A stretch of 52,409 nucleotides of DNA. Source: Lacticaseibacillus camelliae DSM 22697 = JCM 13995. GTDB lineage: Bacteria > Bacillota > Bacilli > Lactobacillales > Lactobacillaceae. The stretch's first letter is position 1; the number at the start of each line of letters is the position of its first letter. Below the pieces are notes generated by a model. That model was not told the origin of the DNA, did no database searches, and saw only the letters and a list, made by a program, of their open reading frames with translations. Shown here one piece after another: positions 10,651-20,519 of the stretch. Position numbers and translations under genes: made by a program. The stretch covers positions 1 to 52,409 of the forward strand of contig NZ_BBAJ01000009.1 in the NCBI RefSeq assembly GCF_001311195.1. The letters run 5' to 3'.

Positions 10651-10664
10651 AGAAACCGCTACCT
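10651..10664. promoter_or_regulatory. Candidate cre (CcpA) site upstream of fructokinase
   Basis: Read leftward, AGGTAGCGGTTTCT fits TGNNANCGNTNNCA at 6 of 8 fixed positions; only the two outermost bases differ. It lies 53 bases upstream of the kinase start, a plausible place for carbon catabolite control. Inference only. Confidence 0.3.
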
Positions 10665-10712
10665 ATGCTGATAAATCAACCTTCAGCACCGCTACTTACA
10701 AGTACTAAATCC

Positions 10713-10788
10713 CCGAATTAATAACTTTATGTCTCTAATCGCTGGACAGTCGTTTACAGTACGAGTACAATACAGGTTATTAATTCGG
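10713..10788. repeat. Perfect 13-bp inverted repeat bracketing the sstT promoter
   Basis: CCGAATTAATAAC at 10713-10725 is the exact reverse complement of GTTATTAATTCGG at 10776-10788. Fifty bases separate the arms, and this gap holds the -35 and -10 of the downstream symporter gene. The arms are AT-rich islands in GC-rich DNA. A pair of operators for a looping repressor is one reading. Confidence 0.75.
10743..10771 (+). promoter_or_regulatory. Promoter of sstT
   Basis: TGGACA (10743-10748), 17-base spacer, TACAAT (10766-10771). Each hexamer matches the sigma-A consensus at five of six positions. Transcription would start near 10778, inside the right arm of the inverted repeat. Confidence 0.7.
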
Positions 10789-10803
10789 TTAGGGGCGAGG
10801 CTT

Positions 10804-12099
10804 ATGTATGCCAAATACAAATCGGTTTCATTGATCATTCGTATCATTATTGGGTTGGCAGTGGGGTCGCTGCTGGCCTGGCTGGTTCCTTCGTGGACGG
10901 CGATTGGCATATTGGGCCAGCTTTTTGTCGGTGCTTTGAAAGGAATCGCGCCGGTCATGGTCTTCTTTTTGATCATGTCGGCGGTGTCCGGGTACAAGTC
11001 CGGCAGCACGAATCACTTCGGGACGGTCATCGTCTTGTACCTGAGTGCGACCCTGCTTTCGGCATTCGCGGCGGTCGGCGCGTCCTACCTGTTCCCAGTT
11101 CACCTGGTTTTGCCCAAAGCAGCGCACGTCGCGGCGGCCGCTGCCCCCAAAAGTTTGGGCAAAGTCCTGTCTGACCTGCTGACGAACGCGGTGGGGAACC
11201 CGCTGGCCGCAATCGTGAACGCCAATTACCTGTCGATCTTGTTCTGGGCGCTCATGATCGGTTTTGCGCTGCGGCTGACCTCCAAGCAGACACAGACGGT
11301 GATCAGGGAAATTTCCGGCGCCATCACCGGCGTGGCCCAGACGGTCATCCAATTTGCGCCGTTCGGGATCGCCGGTCTGATTTACACGACGATCAGCGAA
11401 ACCGGTTTTGCTGGCGTCGCGCGGTACGGCCAGCTGGTCCTTTTGCTGGTCGGGACGATGGCCTTTGTTTATTTGGTCGTTTACCCGCTGATGGTGTTCG
11501 GCCTGACGCATCAGAACCCGTATCCGCTGACGCTGTGGACGCTGAAGCGCTCCGGTATTCCGGCATTCTTCACCCGCAGTTCAGCCGTCAACATTCCCAT
11601 TAACCTGCAGGCCTGCGAGGACCTAGGGTTAAACAAGGCGTCCTACTCTGTGTCGATCCCACTCGGCGGCTCCGCCAACAGTGGTGGGGCGGCGATCACG
11701 GTCTCAGTCATGACCCTTGCCGCCTGCACGACGCTGGGCATTCACGTCTCGTTCCCACTGGCTTTCCTGCTTTGCCTGCTGACGGCACTGGCCGCCACTG
11801 GCGCGTCCGGCATTGCCGGTGGATCGTTATTGATCATTCCGATGGCCGCGTCGCTGTTTGGCATCAACAATGACATCGCGATGCAAGTGGTCGGAATCGG
11901 GTTTATCATCGGGGTCATTCAGGATTCTGTCGAGACGGCGGTCAATTCAGCTTCGGATCTTCTGTTCACCGCGACTGCTGAATACGCCGACGCCCGCAAA
12001 AGTGGGCATCCGGTCGATATGAAGGCCGCCGTTCACGCGGCGGATCGCCAGGGCGACGAGGACGAGGAAGTCACCGATGCGGTCCCGCAGGAAAACTGA
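10804..12099 (+). CDS. sstT: Serine/threonine:sodium symporter SstT-like
   Basis: Intact 431-residue DAACS-family secondary transporter, predicted to bring serine and threonine into the cell with sodium. Eight or so hydrophobic segments begin at SLIIRIIIGLAVGSLLAWLV. The family core is visible: re-entrant loop region RSSAVNIPINLQACEDLG, then SIPLGGSANSGGAAITVSVM, and the C-terminal NSASDLLFTATAEYAD. ATG 10804 follows GGGGCGAGG; earlier in-frame starts would lie inside the promoter. Expressed alone from its own promoter and closed by a terminator. Glutamate/aspartate specificity is less likely, given similarity to SstT rather than GltP. Confidence 0.88.
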   Translation: MYAKYKSVSLIIRIIIGLAVGSLLAWLVPSWTAIGILGQLFVGALKGIAPVMVFFLIMSAVSGYKSGSTNHFGTVIVLYLSATLLSAFAAVGASYLFPVHLVLPKAAHVAAAAAPKSLGKVLSDLLTNAVGNPLAAIVNANYLSILFWALMIGFALRLTSKQTQTVIREISGAITGVAQTVIQFAPFGIAGLIYTTISETGFAGVARYGQLVLLLVGTMAFVYLVVYPLMVFGLTHQNPYPLTLWTLKRSGIPAFFTRSSAVNIPINLQACEDLGLNKASYSVSIPLGGSANSGGAAITVSVMTLAACTTLGIHVSFPLAFLLCLLTALAATGASGIAGGSLLIIPMAASLFGINNDIAMQVVGIGFIIGVIQDSVETAVNSASDLLFTATAEYADARKSGHPVDMKAAVHAADRQGDEDEEVTDAVPQEN

Positions 12100-12109
12100 T
12101 CGTTTCATC

Positions 12110-12143
12110 AAACCGCTGAACAACCGTGTGCAGCGGTTTTTTT
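12110..12143 (+). terminator. Intrinsic terminator after sstT
   Basis: AAACCGCTG (12110-12118) pairs with CAGCGGTTT (12131-12139) and the T run goes on to 12143. Confidence 0.85.
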
Positions 12144-12159
12144 GCTGTGCTTAGGACTT

Positions 12160-12211
12160 ACCCAACATTTTTGGGTTCGGTTTCACTATCGCGGGCTGAA
12201 TATGGTAAACT
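12160..12211 (+). promoter_or_regulatory. gdhA upstream region: small inverted repeat and weak promoter
   Basis: ACCCAA (12160-12165) and TTGGGT (12171-12176) form a short inverted repeat. It is followed by a weak promoter, TTCACT (12182-12187), 18 bases, TAAACT (12206-12211). The repeat sits where an activator or repressor of a nitrogen gene could bind; this is an inference. Confidence 0.4.
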
Positions 12212-12242
12212 TTGAGCAATCTAACAAAGGATAGGTGATACG

Positions 12243-13588
<1,346 letters not shown>

Positions 13589-13607
13589 AGTTAATTTTCT
13601 CGGTGAG

Positions 13608-13636
13608 AGGCGTCTGCACTCGTGCAGACGCCTTTT
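13608..13636 (+). terminator. Intrinsic terminator after gdhA
   Basis: AGGCGTCTGCA (13608-13618) pairs perfectly with TGCAGACGCCT (13623-13633) around a 4-base loop, followed by T. Confidence 0.9.
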
Positions 13637-13646
13637 AAATAGGCTG

Positions 13647-13674
13647 AAAAAACCGCCTGCATAATCGCAGACGG
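13647..13674 (-). terminator. Leftward terminator of the 13.7-14.2 kb membrane-protein gene
   Basis: Read leftward: CCGTCTGC, 6-base loop, GCAGGCGG, then six T. One G-U pair in the stem. It lies back to back with the gdhA terminator. Confidence 0.85.
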
Positions 13675-13686
13675 TCGGGGGTTGAG

Positions 13687-14217
13687 TTAGGCGTCTTCAC
13701 CCAGGTGCTGCCAGACGCCGGTTTTCTTATCCAGTTGTTTGGCGATGGTCCGGATGGCCTCGAGGTCTTCCGTTGAAATGAGGTTGACGTCGATCGTGTA
13801 GTTGGCGTCGAACTCACGGCTCATCTGCTTCATTAACGCGTTGCGGCGCTGACGGGGCGGATTTTTCACCTTCAGGATCAGGGTCGAGTGAATTACGGCC
13901 ATGCCAGAAACATTTTCCCAGGGCAGGTAATTGCCGCGCCACGCGAAGACGGCGGTGTTGTCGGTGATGCCCTGGTGGTCAAAAATCAGACTGGGGTGGC
14001 TGAGGCCGGATAGCAGCTGGACAATGAAGTACGCGATACCGACAGCGAGGATCGCCCAGCCGATGATCATGACGGTTTGGCCGGTCGCGCCGCCGATGAC
14101 GGCGCCCTGGCGAGTCACAATGACGCCGGCCGCGAAGACCAGCGCGAAGCCGACCAGCAACTGGAAGAACAGGTGAAAGAGATTTGGCTTGATCGTAAGA
14201 GGTTTAATGTCGTTCAA
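13687..14217 (-). CDS. Two-TM membrane protein of unknown function
   Basis: Protein of about 176 residues with two adjacent hydrophobic segments (LFFQLLVGFALVFAAGVIV and MIIGWAILAVGIAYFIVQLL) and a C-terminal cytosolic domain of mixed beta/alpha character (SLIFDHQGITDN, LPWENVSGMAV, STLILKVKNPP, TEDLEAIRTIAKQL). The layout resembles small proteins with a PH-like domain behind two membrane helices, seen in lactobacilli. No catalytic motif. I prefer the TTG at 14217, because AGCAGG lies about 7 bases before it; an ATG at 14292 would add 25 residues but has no ribosome-binding site. Function unknown. It has its own terminator, so it is probably monocistronic. Confidence 0.65.
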   Translation of the reverse strand: MNDIKPLTIKPNLFHLFFQLLVGFALVFAAGVIVTRQGAVIGGATGQTVMIIGWAILAVGIAYFIVQLLSGLSHPSLIFDHQGITDNTAVFAWRGNYLPWENVSGMAVIHSTLILKVKNPPRQRRNALMKQMSREFDANYTIDVNLISTEDLEAIRTIAKQLDKKTGVWQHLGEDA

Positions 14218-14296
14218 AAAAAGGACCTGCTTTCTGCTAAGTAATGGCGCTGCTTTTGATTGTAACGCGAATCTTTTCGTTTGCGTGGACATTTAA

Positions 14297-14436
14297 TTAG
14301 TTTTTCTTGGCGGTCCGTGTTATACTAGGTTCAAGTAATTGATGAACTGAAACAGTTGTGCTAGCATAATGGATTTCTTTCAGCGATTACCAAGTTGTTT
14401 TGTCACTTATGTATTAATGAAGGAGATTCACACATT
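14297..14436 (+). promoter_or_regulatory. cspA promoter and long 5' untranslated leader
   Basis: Extended -10 TGTTATACT (14318-14326) with only a weak -35 (TTAGTT, 14297-14302). From a start near 14333 the leader is about 104 bases before the ATG. Long structured leaders are known for cold-shock mRNAs and act as thermosensors; no open frame of note lies in it. Confidence 0.55.
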
Positions 14437-14637
14437 ATGCAACAGGGTACTGTTAAATGGTTCAACGCTGATAAGGGTTACGGCTTCATCACTGGTGAAG
14501 ACGGCAAGGACGTATTCGTTCACTTCTCCGCCATCCAAGGCGACGGCTACAAGACGCTTGACGAAGGCCAAGCTGTTAGCTTCGAAGTAGAACAAAGCGA
14601 CCGCGGCCCACAAGCTGCTAACGTTACAAAGCTGTAA
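14437..14637 (+). CDS. cspA: Cold-shock protein (CspA family)
   Basis: Intact 66-residue single-domain OB-fold RNA chaperone. RNA-binding motifs RNP1 (KGYGFIT) and RNP2 (VFVHFSAI) are both present after the typical start [14 protein letters not shown]. It binds single-stranded RNA and keeps transcripts unfolded at low temperature. GAAGGAG precedes the ATG. Codon use is noticeably less G/C-biased at third positions than in its neighbours, as expected for a highly expressed gene. The long leader and the strong terminator make it a separate unit. Confidence 0.96.
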   Translation: MQQGTVKWFNADKGYGFITGEDGKDVFVHFSAIQGDGYKTLDEGQAVSFEVEQSDRGPQAANVTKL

Positions 14638-14651
14638 TCTACAGCGTTGGG

Positions 14652-14690
14652 AAAGCACTCATCGACTTTTGCCGGGTGGGTGCTTTTTTT
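14652..14690 (+). terminator. Intrinsic terminator after cspA
   Basis: AAAGCACTCA (14652-14661) pairs with TGGGTGCTTT and a T run ending at 14690. Confidence 0.85.
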
Positions 14691-14693
14691 GCG

Positions 14694-14726
14694 CAGACTG
14701 TTAACGGCTTTGCCGTTTACAGTCTG
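14694..14726. repeat. Hairpin-forming inverted repeat, not a terminator
   Basis: CAGACTGTTAACGG (14694-14707) and CCGTTTACAGTCTG (14713-14726) pair with one mismatch around CTTTG. No T run follows on either strand. It lies between the convergent cspA and TetR genes, whose gap (14691-14811) holds nothing else I recognise. Confidence 0.6.
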
Positions 14727-14811
14727 CCACTCGACGCAAAGCCGCGGAGCGGGTTTGCTAGAGAGCGGCGTTGGAGCCTTGTCGCTTGAAAAGCAGAGCC
14801 AACTCATCCAC

Positions 14812-15371
14812 CTATCCAAACGGCTCATCGCGCAGCGCCGCGCGCACGATCACCTTCGCAATCGCGGCCGGGGATTCGCGCGCACCACTTTTTAGCCAGC
14901 TAGTAATTACCTGCACGGCGCCGTTCAGATAGAACGTGAAGTAGTATTCCAGCAGGGCAGGGTCGGTTTCGTGATACCACTTGCGATAGCGAGCCAGGGA
15001 TTCCTCACGCAGCGGGTTGAGCACGGCAAGCAGCAATGGGCTGGCAGTCAGGTTGCGGATGATGATCTCGGTGGCGGCGGCATTTTCGCGGACCAGCGTG
15101 AGGATCGGCGTCAGCCAGGCAGCCATGTCGGTGCGCGGACGGTTGACCAAGGCGCCAACTTGGTCAACGAGGTCCAGTTCAATGGCGTTGAACAACGCCT
15201 GCGTGTCCTGGTAGTGTGTGTAAAAGGTGCCGCGGTTGATGTCTGCCTCCCGACACAGCGCGGCGACACTGATTTTTTTTGCAGCGGCATTTCAGCCAGC
15301 AGCGCCAGCATGGCATCTTTCAGCTGCCGTTCGGTGGCTTGGGCGCGTCGATTATTCTTGGTGCCGACCAT
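14812..15371 (-). CDS. TetR/AcrR-family regulator (frameshifted)
   Basis: About 186 residues. The N-terminal HTH begins ATERQLKDAMLALLAEMPLQ; after the T8 run at 15273-15280 the correct frame reads CREADINRGTFYTHYQDTQA, the typical TetR recognition helix, and continues into an alpha-helical ligand domain. ATG 15371 has GAAGGA upstream. It is transcribed divergently from the ABC transporter at 15512, so it most likely represses that operon and itself. The ligand is unknown. It ends without a recognisable terminator. Confidence 0.85.
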
Positions 15372-15441
15372 TGGGTTTCCTTCTTTCAAACAGTTTGGCG
15401 TGATTTGTTTAATTAATGACAGCATCCGCTGGAGTTGTCGG

Positions 15442-15493
15442 TTGAACTGATTCGAGCATACCTGCATAATAGCATTATATCAACACACTGTTG
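15442..15493 (+). promoter_or_regulatory. Promoter and candidate TetR operator of the ABC transporter
   Basis: TTGAAC (15442-15447), 17-base spacer, CATAAT (15465-15470). Just downstream, CAACACACTGTTG (15481-15493) is a palindrome with 5-bp arms. It covers the region just after the expected start of transcription, a usual place for a repressor operator. The link to the divergent TetR gene is inferred. Confidence 0.5.
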
Positions 15494-15511
15494 GATTAAT
15501 GGAGGGCAATT

Positions 15512-16213
15512 TTGGCATACATCGAAGTCCGCAACGAATTTAAAAAGTATCAAATGGGAGAAACTGAGATCATCGCCAACAACGACGTCTCTTTTAACTG
15601 TGAAAAGGGCCAGCTAACGGTGATTCTGGGGCCGTCTGGGGCCGGCAAGTCGACCGTGCTGAACATTTTAGGCGGCATGGACGTGCCCACCTCGGGCCAG
15701 GTCATTATCGACGGCGTGGACATTGCCCGCTTCAACGACAAGCAGCTGACCGAGTTTCGGCGACACAACGTCGGGTTTGTCTTCCAGTTTTACAACCTGA
15801 TCCCGAACCTCACCACCAAGGAAAACGTGGAGTTGGCCAACTCGATTGTTGACGACGCGCGTGATGCCGAGGCGACGCTCAAGGCGGTTGGCCTGGCGGA
15901 CCGGATCGACAATTTTCCCTCCCAGCTGTCCGGCGGGGAGCAGCAGCGCGTCGCCATTGCCCGCGCGCTGGCGAAGAATCCCAAGCTCTTGCTGTGCGAC
16001 GAGCCGACCGGGGCGCTGGATTACGAAACCGGCAAGCAGGTCCTGCAGCTTTTGCAGGATGCCTCGCGCAAGGACGGCACGACGGTCCTGATCATCACGC
16101 ACAACTCGGCCCTGGCTCAAATGGCCGACCGCGTGATCCGGCTGAACGACGCCAAAGTGCGCTCGGTCACCGATAACGACAAGCCGCTGCCCATCGCGGA
16201 CATCGAGTGGTAG
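15512..16213 (+). CDS. ABC transporter ATP-binding protein (MacB/LolD type)
   Basis: Intact 233-residue ATPase. Walker [16 protein letters not shown]-loop region [15 protein letters not shown], signature [15 protein letters not shown], Walker [17 protein letters not shown], and H-loop [12 protein letters not shown]. The EPTGALD pattern is typical of ATPases that pair with FtsX-type permeases. TTG 15512 is the start; GGAGGG lies 7 bases upstream. The stop overlaps the region in front of the permease gene, so the two are co-translated. Such transporters export or extract peptides or lipids, or act as mechanotransmitters; the substrate here is unknown. Confidence 0.9.
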   Translation: MAYIEVRNEFKKYQMGETEIIANNDVSFNCEKGQLTVILGPSGAGKSTVLNILGGMDVPTSGQVIIDGVDIARFNDKQLTEFRRHNVGFVFQFYNLIPNLTTKENVELANSIVDDARDAEATLKAVGLADRIDNFPSQLSGGEQQRVAIARALAKNPKLLLCDEPTGALDYETGKQVLQLLQDASRKDGTTVLIITHNSALAQMADRVIRLNDAKVRSVTDNDKPLPIADIEW

Positions 16214-16221
16214 GGGGCGGC

Positions 16222-18835
16222 ATGATGAAGCCAATGCGGAAGAACATGTGGCGTGAGATTGGCGCCAACAAGGGGCGCTTCATCGCCATCGTGCTGATCA
16301 TCCTGCTGGGGACGCTGACCTTTGTCGGTGTGCGCGCCGCCGGACCGGGGCTGGAAGATTCCATGGACCACACTGTCAAAACCGCGCACCTGGCCGACGT
16401 GCAGCTCCTGTCGACCACTGGGCTCACCAAGCAGGACGTGAAAACAGCCGAGCAGGTGAGCGGCGCCAAGGCTGAACTGACCCGCTTCAAGTACGTCACC
16501 GGGGGCAAGGGCGACCTGGCCATCGCCTTGTATGGCTACAGGAAAGCGGCCAAGCAGGACCGGCTGACCCTGACCGCCGGCCGCCTGCCCAGAGCCGCTG
16601 ACGAAGTGCTGCTCGACACCCGCGCGAAAACCGAGTACCACTATCGCCTGGGTCAGACTTTTCGCTTCAGCAAGGACGCCGACCTGACACGCCGCGCTTT
16701 TAAAATTGTTGGCTTTGCGGATTCACCGCGGTACGTTGACAACAACGAGCGCGGGTCCACCAATGTCGGCGACGGGACGGTGCGCTTTTTTGCGTACGTG
16801 CAGCCCAAGCAGATGAATCTGGACGTGGCCACGCTGCTGTCCGTGCGGTTCGCGACTCTCCAAGGCGAAAGCAGTTACAGCAAGGCCTACAAGGATGACG
16901 TGGCGGCTAAAGTGGCCACGCTGAAGCGAGTCTTCAAGCCGCGCGCCAAGGCCCGCAATGCGGAATTGCTGGCTGCAGCGATGAAACCCATCGCCACCGA
17001 GCAGGCCAAGTTGGATGACGCGAAAAAGCAGCTGACTGCGGCCAGCGCGCAGGTCAAGGCCGCCTCACAAGGCGCGATGACGACTACGCCAGAACTGACG
17101 GCACAGACCCAGCAGATTGATGCGGCCCAGCAAAAACTGGATGCCGCCAAGAAAAAGGCGACATCGGCCATCAACACCAGCTACACGTGGCAAACGCGGG
17201 CGGACTTGCCCGGTTTTGCGTCCTTCGGCGACAGTGCGGATCGCATCGCGGCGATTGCCAACGTCTTCCCGTGGTTCTTCTTCCTGATTGCCGCGTTGAT
17301 CACGTTCACGACCATCACGCGGATGGTCGAAGAGGCGCGCGGTCAAATTGGGACCTTCAAGGCCCTGGGTTATGGCAAGTGGGCCATCGCGCGCAACTAC
17401 ATTATGTACGCCCTGATGGCCGGGCTGCTGGGGACCATCGTCGGCAGCGTGGCCGGTAATTTGACCCTGCCACGGTTCATCGTGTCGCTGTACGACATGG
17501 TGATTCCGCTGACGCCAACGATTCCCCTGATGTGGGGCAGTTTTGCAATGGCCATTGGCTTTTCGCTGCTGGCGACGGTCGGGGCGGCGTGGCTGGTCAC
17601 GCGGCGGGAACTGCGCGAGCGGCCGGCAGAGCTGATGCGGCCGGCTGCCCCTAAGTCCGCCAAGCGGATCCTACTGGAGCGCATTAAACCGCTGTGGCGC
17701 CACCTGTCGTTCAACCAGAAGGTCTCTTACCGGAACCTGTTTCGCTACAAGAGTCGCATGATCATGACCATCGTCGGTATTGCCGGGGGCACCGGTCTGC
17801 TTTTGACCGGCTTTGGGCTGCGCGATTCGATTGGGACCACCGCGGCTCACCAGTACGACGAGGTCTTCCACTATGACGCGACGGTGGCGCTGGCTCGTCC
17901 CAGCAAACAGGCCGAGGCGCTGCGCCTCGTCAAAGATTCCGGCAAGTACCAGGCGCACCAGGTCGTGACTGCCGACACGGGCAAGGCGAAAGCGCATGGT
18001 CAGCAAATCGCGGACATCAACTTGTACACGCCGGCGCGTCCGGCTAAGTTCGGCCAGTTCATCTCGCTCAGCCAATATGGCGACACTTACAAGTTGCCGA
18101 CCCACGCATCGTGATCGCGCAGAAGATCGCCAACCAGCTGAACGTGAAAAAGGGTGACACCATCACCTTCACTCGCACCGGCAAGCCGGCCAAGAAGGTC
18201 AAGGTCAGCGGTATCACCACCAACTACATCGGCGTGTTTGCGTACATGAGCCGGGGGCGTACGCCAGGACCTTCGGCCGGAAGCCAGCGAAAAACGCACT
18301 GCTCCTGAAGCTGAAACCGATGTCCGGCAGCCAGCGCAATGACCTGGCGCACCAGCTGCTTAAACGCGGCGCGGCGCTGGGCACGAGCTTCAAGGCCGAC
18401 GAGACTAAGTCGATCGGTAACATGGGTGCAACGCTGAATCCCGTGGTCCTGATTTTCATTCTGCTGTCCGGGGTGCTGTCGTTCGTGGTCCTGTACAACC
18501 TGACGAACATCAACGTGTCTGAGCGGATCCGCGAGCTGTCGACCATCAAGGTCCTGGGCTTCTACGACCGCGAAGTCACGATGTACATCGTGCGGGAAAA
18601 CATCGTCATGACCATTGTCGGCATTCTCTTCGGCTACGGTGTTGGCTACGGCTTACTGGCCTACGTCCTGCATCAGGCCGAGACCACGCAGGTCATCTTC
18701 CCAGTGGTGATCAACCCGCTGAGCTATGTTTGGTCGACGCTGCTGATGGCGGCGTTCACCGGCATCGTGATGCTGGTCACCCACAAGCGACTGCAGCGCA
18801 TCGACATGGTAGGGGCACTGAAGTCAAGTGAATAA
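16222..18835 (+). CDS. FtsX-type ABC permease with coiled-coil insert (twice frameshifted)
   Basis: Permease of about 870 residues with two FtsX domains. One N-terminal membrane helix (FIAIVLIILLGTLTFVGVRA) is followed by a large external domain that contains an Ala/Gln/Lys-rich coiled coil at roughly residues 255-315 (EQAKLDDAKKQLTAASAQ). Three membrane helices come next, then a second external region and three C-terminal helices (LIFILLSGVLSFVVLYNL onward). Breaks lie near 18105 and at the G5 run near 18251; VIAQKIANQLNVKKGD and YARTFGRKPAKN resume the protein. The start ATG 16222 (or 16225) follows AGGGGGCGG. Large lactobacillar permeases of this design are usually regulated by a linked TetR protein, as here. 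Confidence 0.85.
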
Positions 18836-18846
18836 GCGTTAAGAAG

Positions 18847-18870
18847 CGAGGCGAGGGCCTCGTTTTTTTT
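18847..18870 (+). terminator. Intrinsic terminator after the FtsX-type permease
   Basis: CGAGGC (18847-18852), GAGG loop, GCCTCG (18857-18862), eight T. Confidence 0.85.
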
Positions 18871-19050
18871 GTCCCCCTTGTTCGGGTACCAATCCATGAC
18901 ACGGTAGGGGTCAAGGTGACATAATCGCTGGTGGGGACGGGCGGTTAAAAACTTTTTGAAGTAATTGGTTTACCGGACAGTTTGCAACTTGTGAAAGGTA
19001 TAGGCCACAATCGAATGGATTGGTACGATAAAAATGGGTAGGCACAAGTG
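18871..19050. other. Intergenic region with a perfect 12-bp inverted repeat
   Basis: The gene-free stretch 18836-19177 holds a terminator, this segment and the EIIC promoter. GTACCAATCCAT (18886-18897) is the exact reverse complement of ATGGATTGGTAC (19015-19026), 117 bases apart. The second arm ends 25 bases before the -35. No open frame with a ribosome-binding site is seen. Confidence 0.6.
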
Positions 19051-19106
19051 TTGACTAATGCGGACTATACCGCTATGATATTTAACGTATTGAGAAAGCG
19101 TTTTAC
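19051..19106 (+). promoter_or_regulatory. Promoter of the EIIC gene with a possible cre site
   Basis: TTGACT (19051-19056), 17 bases, TATGAT (19074-19079): a strong sigma-A promoter. AGAAAGCGTTTTAC (19093-19106) shares the AAAGCGTTTT core of cre sites but misses the outer bases; at this position CcpA would act as a roadblock. The promoter is convincing, the cre site is weak. Confidence 0.7.
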
Positions 19107-19177
19107 GAAATCCTCCGGGAGAGAATTTTCTAACAGCCTAGACCACTCCGCAAAGCGCACAAAAGGAGGAGATTTCT

Positions 19178-20433
19178 ATGCAGAAGTTTATGGACTGGCT
19201 GCAAAACACGATCATGCCACCGATGGCCAAGGTTGGGAACAACAAGTACCTAGTCTCGATTCGTAACGGCCTGGTGCTGACCCTGCCGGCGATCATTTCC
19301 GGTTCTGTCTTCATGATCCTGGCCAACATTCCGATCCCGGCCTGGACTCGTTTCATCAAGCCCTATGTCAACATGATGGGCGTGGCAACAAACGCGTCAT
19401 TTGGGATCATTTCGCTGCTTGCCGTGATCGGTATCAGCTTTCAACTGGCCAAGGCGCTGGACGTTGACGCCATTTCTGCGGCCGGGTTGGGCACCATGCG
19501 TTCATCGTGCTGTCGTTTAACGACAAGTACACGCTTGATACCGCCAACTTCTCGTCATCCGGTTTGTTTACTGCCATTATTACCGCGTTTGTCTCTGTTT
19601 TGATTTTTCACTTTTTTGAAAGTCGCAACATTGTCATCAAGCTGCCCGCCGGTGTGCCGGCTGCGGTTTCCAATTCATTCGTCGCACTGCTGCCTGGGTT
19701 TGTGATCCTGCTGCTGTTCTGGACAGTGCGCATGCCGCTTGGGATCGACATCAACAAGGTCGTCCAGGCCATCTTCCACCCGTTGCTGTTTGCGATGAAC
19801 ACACTGCCTGGGATCCTGGTCTACACGCTGCTGGTTTCGCTGCTGTGGGTCTGCGGGATCCACGGCGACATGACCCTGCAGGGCATTTCCGACCCGATCT
19901 TCCTGCAGTTCCTGACCGCTAACGCCACAGCGCTGGCGCATCACCAACCGCTGCCGTTCAACACCGCAATGGGCTTTTCCAGCCTGTTCGTCAACGTCGG
20001 CGGCACCGGCGCCACGATCACGCTGGTCATCCTGATGCTGTTTTCCAAATCCAAGACGTACAAGGAACTGGGGCGCGTCGCGTTTCCAAGTGCGCTGTTT
20101 GAAATCAACGAACCTGTCATCTTCGGGTTCCCGCTGGTCATGAACCCGATCACGATGATCCCGTTCATCGGGGTACCATTAATTCTGGCGACCGGGACGT
20201 TCATTTTGATGAGCATCGGCTGGGTCTCTGCACCGTCTGCGATGGTGCCATGGACGATGCCGCCAATCATCGGGCCGCTGATGGCCACCAACTGGGACTG
20301 GCGGGCCGCGGTGTGGTCAGCCGTCGAGCTGGTCATCGCGACTGCCTGCTACTACCCGTTCTTCAAGACTGCGGAGAAACAGATGATTGCAGCCGAAAAC
20401 AAGCCTGCTGATGAGGCGAAAGCTGAGGCTTAA
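19178..20433 (+). CDS. PTS EIIC, lactose/cellobiose family (frameshifted)
   Basis: Membrane subunit of a phosphoenolpyruvate sugar uptake system, about 418 residues, CelB/LicC type. It begins MQKFMDWLQNTIMPPMAKVG, as do cellobiose EIICs, and has eight to ten hydrophobic segments. The conserved sugar-binding glutamate motif FEINEPVIFGFPLVMNP is intact. The break is near 19496: DAISAAGLGT ends one frame and FIVLSFNDKYTL opens the next. The ribosome-binding site AAGGAGGAG is excellent. No EIIA or EIIB gene is adjacent, so it must borrow partners from elsewhere. The sugar is probably a beta-glucoside such as cellobiose, by family only. Confidence 0.87.
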
Positions 20434-20441
20434 CACAGACA

Positions 20442-20480
20442 CGTCCGGCTCGCGTATACTCGCGAACCGGGCGTTCTTGG
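20442..20480 (+). terminator. Weak terminator-like hairpin after EIIC
   Basis: GTCCGGCTCGCG (20443-20454) pairs with CGCGAACCGGGC (20461-20472), with one wobble and one mismatch, followed by GTTCTT. The U tract is poor. Confidence 0.5.
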
Positions 20481-20519
20481 TTACAATAGAGTTAAACATA
20501 AACTGAAAGAGGGACCATC

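Noticed and set aside
14694-14726. Terminator of the TetR gene
   Set aside because: No run of T follows on the minus strand (the following bases are CGC then A), so it cannot work as an intrinsic terminator.
15512-18835. Bacteriocin export or immunity cluster
   Set aside because: No peptidase C39 domain, leader peptide or immunity gene is found; the ATPase and permease are of the generic MacB/FtsX type.
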